DNA of 64,000 nt, taken from assembly GCF_000741705.1 (NCBI RefSeq), contig NZ_JGZI01000008.1, positions 186,001-250,000 of the forward strand, written 5' to 3'. This DNA comes from Bifidobacterium psychraerophilum (lineage in GTDB: Bacteria; Actinomycetota; Actinomycetes; Actinomycetales; Bifidobacteriaceae). This document shows, in pieces, positions 18,900 to 26,581 of the stretch. A program made the translations under genes and the position numbers. How positions within the stretch are numbered: the stretch's first letter is position 1; every line of letters begins with the position of its first letter. The notes below the pieces were generated by a model. The model was not told the DNA's origin. It made no database searches and was given only the letters and a program-made list of their open reading frames with translations.

Positions 18900-20168
18900 A
18901 TGAGTACACAGGTCAGGACCGCGGCGTCGAAACGCCCCACATCCCTCAGCACAAGTGCCTTCTGGCGCTTCATGATTGGTTTCTTCGTCTTCAATACCTT
19001 GATCTATGCGGGTTTCACGATGGTGACCGGCATATTGATGCCTCAGAAGCTCAAGGATCTCGGTATTGCGGATTACAGTTCAGCCCTCGGCACCATCAGT
19101 GCGGTCGGGGCCGTGCTCTCCATGTTCATCAACGTATTCCTGGGTGCCCTTTCCGACCGGACGCGAACCCGATTCGGCAAACGTTCCCCCTGGATAGTCG
19201 TCGGTGCTCTGCTGACGGGTCTAGGTTTCTTCATCATCAGCCTGCCTGCGACCTGGGTGGGCGTCGGTATTGCCTACTGTGTGTCTCTGATAGGCCTCAA
19301 TATGATGGTGGCCCCTATCACTGCGGTGCTTTCCGATCGCATCCCGGAATCCCGTCGCGCCACGATTTCCGCGGCCTTCGGTGGCGGAGCCGTGGTCGGG
19401 CAGGCCATCGGCAATCTGGTTGCCGCGGCTTTCATCATGCATGTGCTTCTCGGTTTCGGCGTGGCATCCGTGCTGCTGATCCTTTCCGGCATACTGGCGG
19501 TTACCGTATTCCCGCGTGAGGGAAGCAACCGTGACGATCCTCGTGAACAGGGAAGCCTGTGGCAGGTCCTTCGTTGGTCCTTCACCCCGCCCATACGGGG
19601 TGCCGGTGATTTCTGGAAGGCCTTCGTATGCAGGACCGGTCTGATCATCGCCTATCAGATGGTGACCTCCTACCAGCTGTACATCCTTCAGGATTACATC
19701 GGTGAATCCCGTCAGACATCGGCGACCGCGATTTCGGTGATGTCGATTATCACGATGATCGTCTCCCTGGTAGCGACCTTCTCATCAGGGCCTGTTACGG
19801 ATAAAATCGGCCGGCGCAAGCCTTCGATCTTCATCGCAGGGGTGCTGTATGCGGTCGGTATCGCGATGCCGTGGCTGATGCCATCCCGGATGGGCATGTT
19901 CCTCTTCGCGGGTATCTCGGGTTTCGGTTACGGCATGTACATGGCGGTCGATCAGGCCATCAACGTTGATGTGCTCCCGGATGAGAAAACAGCGGGCAAG
20001 GATCTGGGCTTCCTGAACATCGCCACATGCGCCGGGCAGGCCATCGGATCTTCGGTGACTTCAAGCGTCGTCGCGGTGACGGGTGGTTATTTCTGGGTGT
20101 TCCCGGTGGCGATACTGATGACTGTTGTTTCGGTGGTATCCGCACTGTCGATCCGGCGCATGCGCTGA
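18900..20168 (+). CDS. MFS sugar permease partnered with the GH13 glucosidase
   Basis: 422 residues and about twelve membrane segments. Start ATG 18900 has GAGG nine bases upstream; the earlier GTG at 18885 overlaps that site. Loop motifs include GALSDRTRTRFGKRSPWI after TM2 and the late segment FGYGMYMAVDQAINVDVLPD, which recur in disaccharide or glycoside MFS carriers of actinobacteria (SLC45/GPH-like). It directly follows the glucosidase on the LacI-controlled transcript, so it most likely imports the alpha-glucoside that enzyme cleaves. Confidence 0.85.
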   Translation: MSTQVRTAASKRPTSLSTSAFWRFMIGFFVFNTLIYAGFTMVTGILMPQKLKDLGIADYSSALGTISAVGAVLSMFINVFLGALSDRTRTRFGKRSPWIVVGALLTGLGFFIISLPATWVGVGIAYCVSLIGLNMMVAPITAVLSDRIPESRRATISAAFGGGAVVGQAIGNLVAAAFIMHVLLGFGVASVLLILSGILAVTVFPREGSNRDDPREQGSLWQVLRWSFTPPIRGAGDFWKAFVCRTGLIIAYQMVTSYQLYILQDYIGESRQTSATAISVMSIITMIVSLVATFSSGPVTDKIGRRKPSIFIAGVLYAVGIAMPWLMPSRMGMFLFAGISGFGYGMYMAVDQAINVDVLPDEKTAGKDLGFLNIATCAGQAIGSSVTSSVVAVTGGYFWVFPVAILMTVVSVVSALSIRRMR

Positions 20169-20187
20169 TAGGGGTCCGGATATGCAA

Positions 20188-20216
20188 TCAGGCCGGCGTA
20201 GGGGGCGCCGGCCTGA
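20188..20216 (+). terminator. Stem-loop terminator after the GH13-MFS operon
   Basis: TCAGGCCGGCG (20188-20198) pairs exactly with CGCCGGCCTGA (20206-20216) around a 7-base loop. No U-run follows, as is common in high-GC genomes. Confidence 0.8.
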
Positions 20217-20249
20217 ACTGTTGAGGAAGAGAGAAGAAGGATTCAATTA

Positions 20250-20300
20250 TGGTTATCGGGAAGTCTGCAGAAGGGGAATCTGCTTCCTGGCCTCGGTAGC
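20250..20300 (+). other. Possible 16-codon ORF or remnant gene start
   Basis: A good ribosome binding site (AGAAGGA) precedes ATG 20250, which opens a frame MVIGKSAEGESASWPR and stops at 20300. The rest of the gap to the ClC gene (20301-20380) shows no coding signal. It may be a leader peptide or the start of a decayed gene; support is weak. Confidence 0.2.
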
Positions 20301-20380
20301 TGGCGGGCTGACCATCGGTGATATGCAAGTACGTCTGGTCGGACCGTCAACTGCTTTCGACACTGTTTAGTAAAGCCGCC

Positions 20381-21715
20381 CTATCTGAGGGAGTCGTTGG
20401 ATTTGGATAAAAACGGTGCAGGAGTTCGCTGGGAGTCTCCTGTGAGAGGGGAGGCCAACACCAGTCGTGAGGCCACCACGCCAAGACAGGTGGCCAATCC
20501 AAGCGGTCCGAGTGCGGTGATGGGAAGATGGCTGATTTCCATCAGCATCATCAAGGCCATAAGCGGTGCCTGCTGCGAGGCGGAGAGCATGGCGACCGCG
20601 CCGACAATCGCACACTGCCAGATGGGGATACCGGGAAGCATCAGACTCCATAGTGCGCCGAGTGCAGCGCCCACGCTGGCGCCGACGGCGATGGACGGGG
20701 TCAGGGTCCCGCCGGATGCGCCGGCTCGTATGGTGAGTATGGTGAGCACGGCTTTGGCGAGGCCGAAAGCCAGAAGGAAAAGGATGGCAGGGGTGATCGG
20801 GGAGTCCATCGAGACCTGGGCCAGTGCCCTGCCGTTGCCCATCACCTGAGGTGCCCAGATCGCCACGAGACCTGTGGCACCGGCGATCAGGGGCAGCTGC
20901 CAGAGGATATGGATTGTGGTGCTTTTTCGTCGTTCCGCCCATGAGGTCGCTTTGGCGAACAGGCCTCCGATGATCCCCGTGATGGGTGCCGCCACGACCG
21001 CGAATGCCAGGAGTTTCGGAGTGAAGCCCTCGGTGCCGACGGCATAATATGGATCGGTGCCTCGGATCAGACCGCCGAGCGTCGCGGCGATTACGGACAT
21101 CGAGAAGCTCACGGCCACGGTCGTCGCATTGATGCGTTTGAGCAGTATCTCCAGGCAGAACAGCGCGCCGGTGAGCGGGGAGAGATAGATCCCGGCGAAT
21201 CCCGCTCCCGCGGCGGCGGCGACCAGCAGTTGGCGATCCTCCGTGCTGACGCGGGCGTATCTGCTGATCCGGAGCCAGACCCCCGCAAGCATCGCGCCCG
21301 CCTCGCGCGGCGCGACCTCCCTGCCGATTGACCCGCCGGTGCCGACGAAGAATATCTGCGTGCACACGTGGACGATGGTCTGCCAGACCGGCATGCTCTC
21401 GCCTTTGACCGCTTTGCCGACTGTGGGAACTTTGGCGGTCCGGTTGCGCAGCAGCCACCAGATCACCGCGGCGATGCAGCCTCCGATCAGGACGGATAAC
21501 GCCCGTCGAATCCAAGGGGTGTCAAAAGGTCCGGGAAGCAGGGGGCTCTCATTGAAATCGAGGAACAGGGATTCCACCGCCTCGAGCAGCAATGCCAGCA
21601 ATCCGGAGGAGAATCCTGCGGCAAGGCCGAGGATAACCGTCGATACCAGCAGGAATGCGGGCCGGCGCCATCGGGACGGTACCCGTTCCTGAACCCCTGA
21701 CGTTTCTGGATGCAC
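20381..21715 (-). CDS. ClC-type chloride channel/transporter
   Basis: 444 residues and more than ten hydrophobic segments. The selectivity motif corresponding to GxEGP reads GSIGREVAP with the gating Glu at residue 133; the usual EGP becomes EVAP, as in a subset of actinobacterial ClC proteins. GAGASGG near TM N and the preceding GAGAGFAGIYLSPLTG are also family-like. The fold exchanges or conducts chloride or fluoride; which cannot be decided here. The start ATG 21715 has GAGGGCG about 6 bases upstream. The N-terminal 20 residues are basic. It is divergent from the MarR-CDF pair. Confidence 0.88.
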   Translation of the reverse strand: MHPETSGVQERVPSRWRRPAFLLVSTVILGLAAGFSSGLLALLLEAVESLFLDFNESPLLPGPFDTPWIRRALSVLIGGCIAAVIWWLLRNRTAKVPTVGKAVKGESMPVWQTIVHVCTQIFFVGTGGSIGREVAPREAGAMLAGVWLRISRYARVSTEDRQLLVAAAAGAGFAGIYLSPLTGALFCLEILLKRINATTVAVSFSMSVIAATLGGLIRGTDPYYAVGTEGFTPKLLAFAVVAAPITGIIGGLFAKATSWAERRKSTTIHILWQLPLIAGATGLVAIWAPQVMGNGRALAQVSMDSPITPAILFLLAFGLAKAVLTILTIRAGASGGTLTPSIAVGASVGAALGALWSLMLPGIPIWQCAIVGAVAMLSASQQAPLMALMMLMEISHLPITALGPLGLATCLGVVASRLVLASPLTGDSQRTPAPFLSKSNDSLR

Positions 21716-21879
21716 GCCCTCAATCTAGCCGATGGTGTGCACACCGTGAAGACCACTTGCGTGGATCCGGGCCTTGTGTTCTGATAATGGTTAGGCAAAT
21801 AGAACTAATTGTCATGACGGGATTCCCGTGGCGAGCCGATGCGTCAGCAATCATCGAAGAAGAATACGAAGGAGCGGAT

Positions 21880-22341
21880 ATGGACCTCATCGCATGCGTG
21901 GAGCAGGTGTATTTCAGCATGGTGACCAACGAGCTGCAACGCATGAGAAGCAACGGTTTGTACCGAGGAGTCTCATATAACGGGCTGCTCTATATGGATC
22001 TGATCCGGCATATGCCGGATGCGACCGTCAGCAGCATCGCGCAGACTCTGGGCGTGGCAAAGTCCTCGGTGTCCCAGCGAATCAGCGAGTTGGAGAGCAA
22101 AGGGCTGGTGGTCAGGCATAAGGATGAGCATGACGCGCGCATCAGCCATGTCGGGATTGCACCCGATGCGATCGATGATGTCAGCGCGATCGACACTTCG
22201 ATCCGCGAGGCCGTGCAGAGCCTCAGCAAGGAATACAACGAGAAGGAGATCCTTATCGGATGCGCGATGCTGAGCAGCGTCGCCAAGGCGCTCGACGCGC
22301 AGACAACATCCCTCGGGCAGAAGCAGGGAGGTCGGGTATGA
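21880..22341 (+). CDS. MarR family regulator coupled to a cation efflux gene
   Basis: 153 residues from ATG 21880, chosen because AAGGAG lies 7 bases upstream; the open frame extends back to 21655 but overlaps the ClC gene and has no site. The winged helix reads DATVSSIAQTLGVAKSSVSQRISELESKGLVVRHKDEHDAR. The stop overlaps the next gene's start (ATGA), so the regulator is co-translated with a CDF transporter. A metal-responsive role is plausible from that linkage, though no cysteine/histidine metal cluster is obvious. Confidence 0.87.
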   Translation: MDLIACVEQVYFSMVTNELQRMRSNGLYRGVSYNGLLYMDLIRHMPDATVSSIAQTLGVAKSSVSQRISELESKGLVVRHKDEHDARISHVGIAPDAIDDVSAIDTSIREAVQSLSKEYNEKEILIGCAMLSSVAKALDAQTTSLGQKQGGRV

Positions 22342-23264
22342 TCGCCGGCACCAGGACGCGTAACCCGGAATCGAATGCCCTGCTGCTGGGCACCTTCGTC
22401 AACGCGGGCATGGGGTTGGCGGGGCTCGCGGTATATCTGATCACCGATATCCAGGCGCTGCTGCTGGACGCCGCCTTCACGATCATCTCGGTGGTGTCGG
22501 GAATCGTCTCGATCCTGGTGTCCAGAACCAGTTCGCGACGCAGCGCAAGGTACCCTTACGGCAGATTCGCCCTTGAATCCTTGTATATGCTTGCCAAATC
22601 GGCTTTGATCATTGCCCTGATGGGACTCACCCTGTGGAAGGTCAGTGTCAAGGCCTATGCGTACCTGCGTTCCGGCACCGGAGAGGCGATGAACGTCGGT
22701 CCGGTCATCATCTATGAAATCGTGATGGTCAGCTGCGGCTTCTGCCTGTACGCCTTCTTCCGCTTCCGCAACCGTCAGATGAACAACACCAGTTCACTGC
22801 TTCGGGTGGAGTCGACCAATGCGCGCATCGACGCATTGATGTCAGGTGGCATCGGTGTGGCCGCAATCGTGGTTTCGCAGATACCTCACGACTCACCGTT
22901 CTCCTTCCTGCTCTACACGGGCGACTTCTTCATCACCGCGATCCTGACGGTGTTCACCATCAAGGATCCCGTGGTGATGTGCGTGCAGGCATGGTCTGAG
23001 CTGTCCAACGGAACACTGAAATCAGGCAATACCAGCCAGAGGATTCGTGAGATCGTGCAGAAGCTGTCCCCCGAAGGTGCCATCGGAAATGAATGCATGG
23101 TATTCCGGCAGGGCAAAGGGCTCAGGGTGGCGATTCCGGTTGAGGAGCATGCCACGGTGCATGCGGCTCATTGGGCGCAGGCGGCGACCTCGATCAGCAA
23201 AGCCCTGAACAGGCGTTACGGGCACGCTCAGGTTGAATATGTGATCGCCGGTCAAGCCGAATAG
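22338..23264 (+). CDS. Cation diffusion facilitator (CDF) family transporter
   Basis: 308 residues from ATG 22338, with GGGAGG just upstream and overlap with the MarR stop. The opening membrane segments contain QALLLDAAFTIISVVSG, the CDF TM2 metal site region in which Asp is retained. YPYGRFALESL is the conserved cytoplasmic-side motif. About five or six membrane segments are followed by a soluble C-terminal domain of around 90 residues. Members export Zn, Fe, Mn or Co in exchange for protons. The canonical His/Asp pair in TM5 is replaced by RIDALMSGG, so metal identity cannot be assigned. Confidence 0.82.
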   Translation: MIAGTRTRNPESNALLLGTFVNAGMGLAGLAVYLITDIQALLLDAAFTIISVVSGIVSILVSRTSSRRSARYPYGRFALESLYMLAKSALIIALMGLTLWKVSVKAYAYLRSGTGEAMNVGPVIIYEIVMVSCGFCLYAFFRFRNRQMNNTSSLLRVESTNARIDALMSGGIGVAAIVVSQIPHDSPFSFLLYTGDFFITAILTVFTIKDPVVMCVQAWSELSNGTLKSGNTSQRIREIVQKLSPEGAIGNECMVFRQGKGLRVAIPVEEHATVHAAHWAQAATSISKALNRRYGHAQVEYVIAGQAE

Positions 23265-23279
23265 GGCCGCAACACGGGT

Positions 23280-23333
23280 GCATATAGAGCACTGCGGCCC
23301 CCGGAGAACCGGGGGCCGCAGTGCTCTATATGC
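23280..23333. terminator. Very long perfect bidirectional terminator hairpin
   Basis: Bases 23280-23304 and 23309-23333 are perfectly complementary: a 25-bp stem closed by the tetraloop AGAA. It separates the convergent CDF gene and the GlsB-type gene and probably terminates both. Confidence 0.9.
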
Positions 23334-23347
23334 TGTCGTCAGCGCGT

Positions 23348-23596
23348 TCAGTTATTCGATTTGCTGACGAAGAAGGAGACTACGGCCACGACGATGACCG
23401 CACCGATGATCGAAGGGATCAGTGCCATTCCCGCAAGCTGGGGTCCCCAGGATCCGAACAGCGCCTGACCCACGGCCGATCCGACCAGGCCTGCGATGAT
23501 ATTGCTGATCCAGCCCATCGACTTGCCCTTGCTGGTGATGGCTCCGGCGATGATGCCGATGATCGCGCCGACGATAAGCGTCCATATCCAATACAT
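23348..23596 (-). CDS. GlsB/YeaQ/YmgE family stress-response membrane protein
   Basis: 82 residues with three hydrophobic segments and the family pattern GAIIGIIAGAIT ... MGWISNIIAGLVGSAVG ... LIPSIIGAVIVV. The full family length is present. The ATG at 23596 is preceded by GGAAGGGGA. Proteins of this family (sometimes called transglycosylase-associated) are induced by general stress; biochemical activity is unknown. Single gene ending against a strong hairpin. Confidence 0.93.
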   Translation of the reverse strand: MYWIWTLIVGAIIGIIAGAITSKGKSMGWISNIIAGLVGSAVGQALFGSWGPQLAGMALIPSIIGAVIVVAVVSFFVSKSNN

Positions 23597-23703
23597 GATG
23601 ATTCCCCTTCCAACGGTTTCACTCTTCGCTTCCCGATGATAGAGAGAAAAGCCGCGGAGGGAGTCCGGTTCCTCTTCTAGCGTGTGGCCGCATGCTGCCC
23701 GGG

Positions 23704-24237
23704 CTATGCGTGGATGAGCCCCTTCAATTCAGGGTGCTCGGCGTAAATTTCCTGTAGTTCGGATGCGCTTGGTCGAACAGGGTGGTCCCTGTCCTCCTTG
23801 ACGATGCAGATGAATCCCAAGGGTCCGTCATCCGTGGCGATGAACTGATGCCATTCGTTCGAGTCCACGAACACCAGATCCCCCTCGCTCACATGCTGGC
23901 TGCGGTATCCCACCACCGCCGTGCCGCTTCCCCTGTAGATGATGACCTGATGGGTGTGACGATGATGCTCGAATGTGCTCCATCCGCCAGAGGCCACCTC
24001 GAAGTATCGAACCTGGTTGTTCTGCCCCGCATTGGAATCGAAGAGGATTCTCCGCGTGATCGACTTGAACGCCGAACCGTAACCCGATTCCTTGTATATC
24101 AGTTGGTCCACATCCTGCCAGGCCCCGGGTTGCGTACGCTTGCGAAATGGGGTCAGCTCCTTCACCACGTGGCTCGGTGTGTGATAGCTGTCCTGTGTCT
24201 GTTCCTGAGTTTCGGCTGCCTGTGTCATACCCCACAT
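23704..24237 (-). CDS. Cupin protein, candidate methylthioxylulose-5-phosphate methylsulfurylase (CupA-like)
   Basis: About 177 residues. A single cupin barrel occupies residues 60-150: the first motif region reads GGWSTFEHHRHTHQVIIYRGSG, with three candidate metal-binding His in HHRHTH and Gln where the classical cupin Glu would be. The second reads VDSNEWHQF with another His. The N-terminal half contains a basic segment and YFEVASGG. In Rhodospirillum rubrum a cupin of this style cleaves 1-methylthioxylulose-5-P to methanethiol and deoxyxylulose-5-P beside a RuBisCO-like protein. Here it is divergent from metY, the methanethiol-consuming enzyme, which supports the same role; that role is inference. 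Start: ATG 24237 has GAGG 8 bases upstream (24240 and 24228 are alternatives). Confidence 0.75.
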   Translation of the reverse strand: MWGMTQAAETQEQTQDSYHTPSHVVKELTPFRKRTQPGAWQDVDQLIYKESGYGSAFKSITRRILFDSNAGQNNQVRYFEVASGGWSTFEHHRHTHQVIIYRGSGTAVVGYRSQHVSEGDLVFVDSNEWHQFIATDDGPLGFICIVKEDRDHPVRPSASELQEIYAEHPELKGLIHA

Positions 24238-24282
24238 CATGCATACCTCGGCGATGGGATACAACGCGGAAGGCCGCATGTC

Positions 24283-24368
24283 GTTATACCAATAATCTAT
24301 CGGCGGTCATAAATCCCCATTCCCCCAATACGGGCCCTGCGCCGTTCATCTGACCGGATGCCTATAGT
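24283..24368. promoter_or_regulatory. Divergent promoter region between cupin gene and metY
   Basis: On the minus strand TATAAC at 24288-24283 is a good -10 about 46 bases before the cupin start. On the plus strand TATAGT at 24363-24368 is a good -10 about 85 bases before metY. Neither has a convincing -35, so activator control is possible. I saw no recognisable SAM riboswitch in either leader. Confidence 0.4.
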
Positions 24369-24452
24369 CAACGGCAACATACGGGTACTTCGGCCCTCAT
24401 CCCGACAGCACGGTGTGCGTGGTTCTGAAGTCAGAGAAGAATTGGGGAGAGA

Positions 24453-25772
24453 TTGGATAAGCAAACATTCGATTTTGCGACTCGTGCCGTCCACGCAGGG
24501 CTGATCCCGGACAAGGCCACTGGTGCGCGCGCGCTGCCGATCTATGAATCGGCGGCCTATGTCTTCGACAACTCCGATGATGCCGCAGCCCGCTTCGCCT
24601 TGAGGAAATACGGCGAAATCTATTCAAGGATCGTGAATCCGACGGTGGCGGCCCTGGAGGAACGTGTGGCGAGTCTGGAAGGCGGGCTCGGGGCGGTGGC
24701 AACCGCCAGTGGACTCTCGGCGCAGTTCATCACCTTCATCGCGCTGGCCTCGCAGGGGGACGAGGTGCTTGCATCCTCCGAGCTCTATGGTGGTTCGATC
24801 ACTCAGCTGGACATCACCCTGCGCAGACTGGGCATCGACACCAAGTTCATCGACAGCGACGACCCGCAGGACTACGCGGCGGCGATCACCGAGAGAACAC
24901 GATTCATATTCGTCGAAGCCGTGGCCAACCCATCTGGTCATATCGCCGATATCGAGGGTCTGGCCGCGGTCGCGCATGCGGCGGGAATACCGCTGGTGGT
25001 CGATTCGACCGTGGCGACACCCTACCTGCTGCGCCCCATCGAGCACGGTGCTGACATCGTTGTGCATTCGGCCACGAAGTTCCTCTCAGGGTCGGGAACC
25101 GTGCTTGGTGGTGTGGTGGTCGATTCGGGCACCTTCCACTGGGGTCAGGAGCGTTTTCCGGAGTTCTTCAAGCCCGTGGCGGCCTACAACAATCTCACAT
25201 GGTCGGGCAATTTCAATGAATACTCCTTCCTGACGCGTCTGCGTGCCGAACAGCTGCGGGACGTCGGGCCCGCGCTGTCGGCGCATTCGGCTTTTCTGAT
25301 CGCCCAGGGTATAGAAACCCTGCCGCTGCGTGTGCAAAGGCAGGTGGAGAACACCCGTGAGATCGCCGAGTGGCTGGAGCAACACCCCCAGGTCGAATCG
25401 GTGAACTGGGCCGGGCTGGAAACGCATGCACAGCATGATCGCGCCCTGAAATACTTCCCGAACGCAAATTCGGGTTCGGTCTTCTCCTTCACCATCAAAG
25501 GCGGGCGCGCCGCCGGGAAAATCTTCATCGATTCCCTCAATCTGCTGAGCCATGTCGCCAACATCGGTGATGTGAAGAGCCTGGCGATTCATCCGGCATC
25601 GACCACCCATGCCCAGTTGAGCGCTGAGCAGCTGCGCGAGGCCGGGATAGAAGAGGGCACGATACGTCTGAGCATAGGGATTGAAAGCGCGAAGGATCTG
25701 ATCGCCGATATCGCCCAGGCGCTTGAAACGAGTACGCAGGGGGATGCCCCGCACTCCGTCGAACAACGATAG
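24453..25772 (+). CDS. metY: O-acetylhomoserine sulfhydrylase (methanethiol-using) MetY
   Basis: 439 residues, a Cys/Met metabolism PLP enzyme. The PLP lysine is Lys209 in VHSATKFLSGSG. YGEIYSRIVNPT, ASGLSAQF and SLNLLSHVANIGDVKSL are hallmark segments of O-acetylhomoserine sulfhydrylases. The start is TTG 24453, supported by GGGGAGA a few bases upstream and by the family start FATRAVHAG. The enzyme condenses O-acetylhomoserine with sulfide or methanethiol to homocysteine or methionine. Its place beside a cupin and upstream of methylthioribose genes favours methanethiol as physiological donor, as in the MTA-isoprenoid shunt. Confidence 0.92.
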   Translation: MDKQTFDFATRAVHAGLIPDKATGARALPIYESAAYVFDNSDDAAARFALRKYGEIYSRIVNPTVAALEERVASLEGGLGAVATASGLSAQFITFIALASQGDEVLASSELYGGSITQLDITLRRLGIDTKFIDSDDPQDYAAAITERTRFIFVEAVANPSGHIADIEGLAAVAHAAGIPLVVDSTVATPYLLRPIEHGADIVVHSATKFLSGSGTVLGGVVVDSGTFHWGQERFPEFFKPVAAYNNLTWSGNFNEYSFLTRLRAEQLRDVGPALSAHSAFLIAQGIETLPLRVQRQVENTREIAEWLEQHPQVESVNWAGLETHAQHDRALKYFPNANSGSVFSFTIKGGRAAGKIFIDSLNLLSHVANIGDVKSLAIHPASTTHAQLSAEQLREAGIEEGTIRLSIGIESAKDLIADIAQALETSTQGDAPHSVEQR

Positions 25773-25790
25773 GGAAGGGATGGAAAGACC

Positions 25791-26372
25791 ATGACCGAAC
25801 AATCATTGCCTCTGGCCGCAGCAACACGGCAGATCTCGTTGAACGGGGCCTCCGGGCCCTCGGGGGTGGCCTGTACCGTCGCCACACCGGAATCGGAGCG
25901 ACGCTGGCAGGGGCCGGATGCCGCCGAGCGTAACGGCATCCTGGAAAAGGCCCGCTCGATCGCGATTGTCGGAGCCTCCGCCAATCCCTCCAGAGCCAGC
26001 TATTTCGTGGCCACATATCTGCTCCAAAGCACCAATTACACGGTGTATTTCATCAATCCCAAGGAAAGCGAAATACTCGGTCACCCGGTGTACAAGGATC
26101 TCGCATCCCTGCCGGAAGTGCCGGATATCGTCGATGTGTTCCGCCGGAGCTCGGCCATCAAGTCGGTCGCCGATGACGCCGCGGCGGTCGGTGCGCCGGT
26201 GTTGTGGATCCAACTGGGGATCTGGGATGACGATGTGGCCGAGTACTCGGAATCGCTGGGTCTGGAAGTCGTTATGGACCGATGCATAAAAATCGAGCAT
26301 GCACGTTTCCACCAGGGCCTGCATCTCTTCGGATTCAACACGGGTGTCATCTCCTCCAGAAGGGCGCGATAG
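25791..26372 (+). CDS. CoA-binding domain protein (YccU-like)
   Basis: 193 residues. Residues 45-175 form a Rossmann-type CoA-binding domain: SIAIVGASANPSRASYFVA, YTVYFINPKESEILGHPVY, VDVFRRSS, and the closing VVMDRCIKIEHAR. The N-terminal 45 residues look unstructured. It starts 18 bases after metY with AAGGGA upstream, so it is co-transcribed with metY. YccU-type proteins have no established reaction. The close link to sulfur salvage genes suggests a helper or regulatory function; it could also simply be a bystander. Confidence 0.85.
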   Translation: MTEQSLPLAAATRQISLNGASGPSGVACTVATPESERRWQGPDAAERNGILEKARSIAIVGASANPSRASYFVATYLLQSTNYTVYFINPKESEILGHPVYKDLASLPEVPDIVDVFRRSSAIKSVADDAAAVGAPVLWIQLGIWDDDVAEYSESLGLEVVMDRCIKIEHARFHQGLHLFGFNTGVISSRRAR

Positions 26373-26388
26373 ACGGCACTAGGGGACG

Positions 26389-26530
26389 ATAGCACGCTAT
26401 AAAAGACTCATATATCAGGCGGCTTGTCACTCCTCCCGCAACTTCTTACAGTGAAGAAACGCTGAACCCGAATACAACGGGAACTTGATTTTCCATACAT
26501 CCGTCGGAGCAGCGCATGAGGTTCGGATGT
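26389..26530 (+). promoter_or_regulatory. Structured leader region of the ABC importer / mtnK-mtnA / RLP operon
   Basis: The 209-base gap before the binding-protein gene holds a small palindrome ATAGC-AC-GCTAT (26389-26400), an AT-rich stretch with TATAAA and TATATC that could serve as -10, and a hairpin in which ACATCCG (26497-26503) pairs with CGGATGT (26524-26530). It is a likely promoter and regulatory leader. It does not match a riboswitch class I can name. Confidence 0.4.
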
Positions 26531-26581
26531 TCGATACAGCGATTTCTTGAGAGAGCTTGAAACAGGTTGGGGGAGACAGAC

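Noticed and set aside
20367-21515. A 382-codon minus-strand frame within the ClC gene
   Set aside because: Same strand, different frame; its product is Arg/Gly/His-rich with no membrane segments, whereas the overlapping frame is a clear ClC protein.
24241-26581. SAM-class riboswitch ahead of metY or the methylthioribose operon
   Set aside because: I could not match conserved SAM-I, SAM-II or SAM-IV cores in either leader; only small hairpins are visible.
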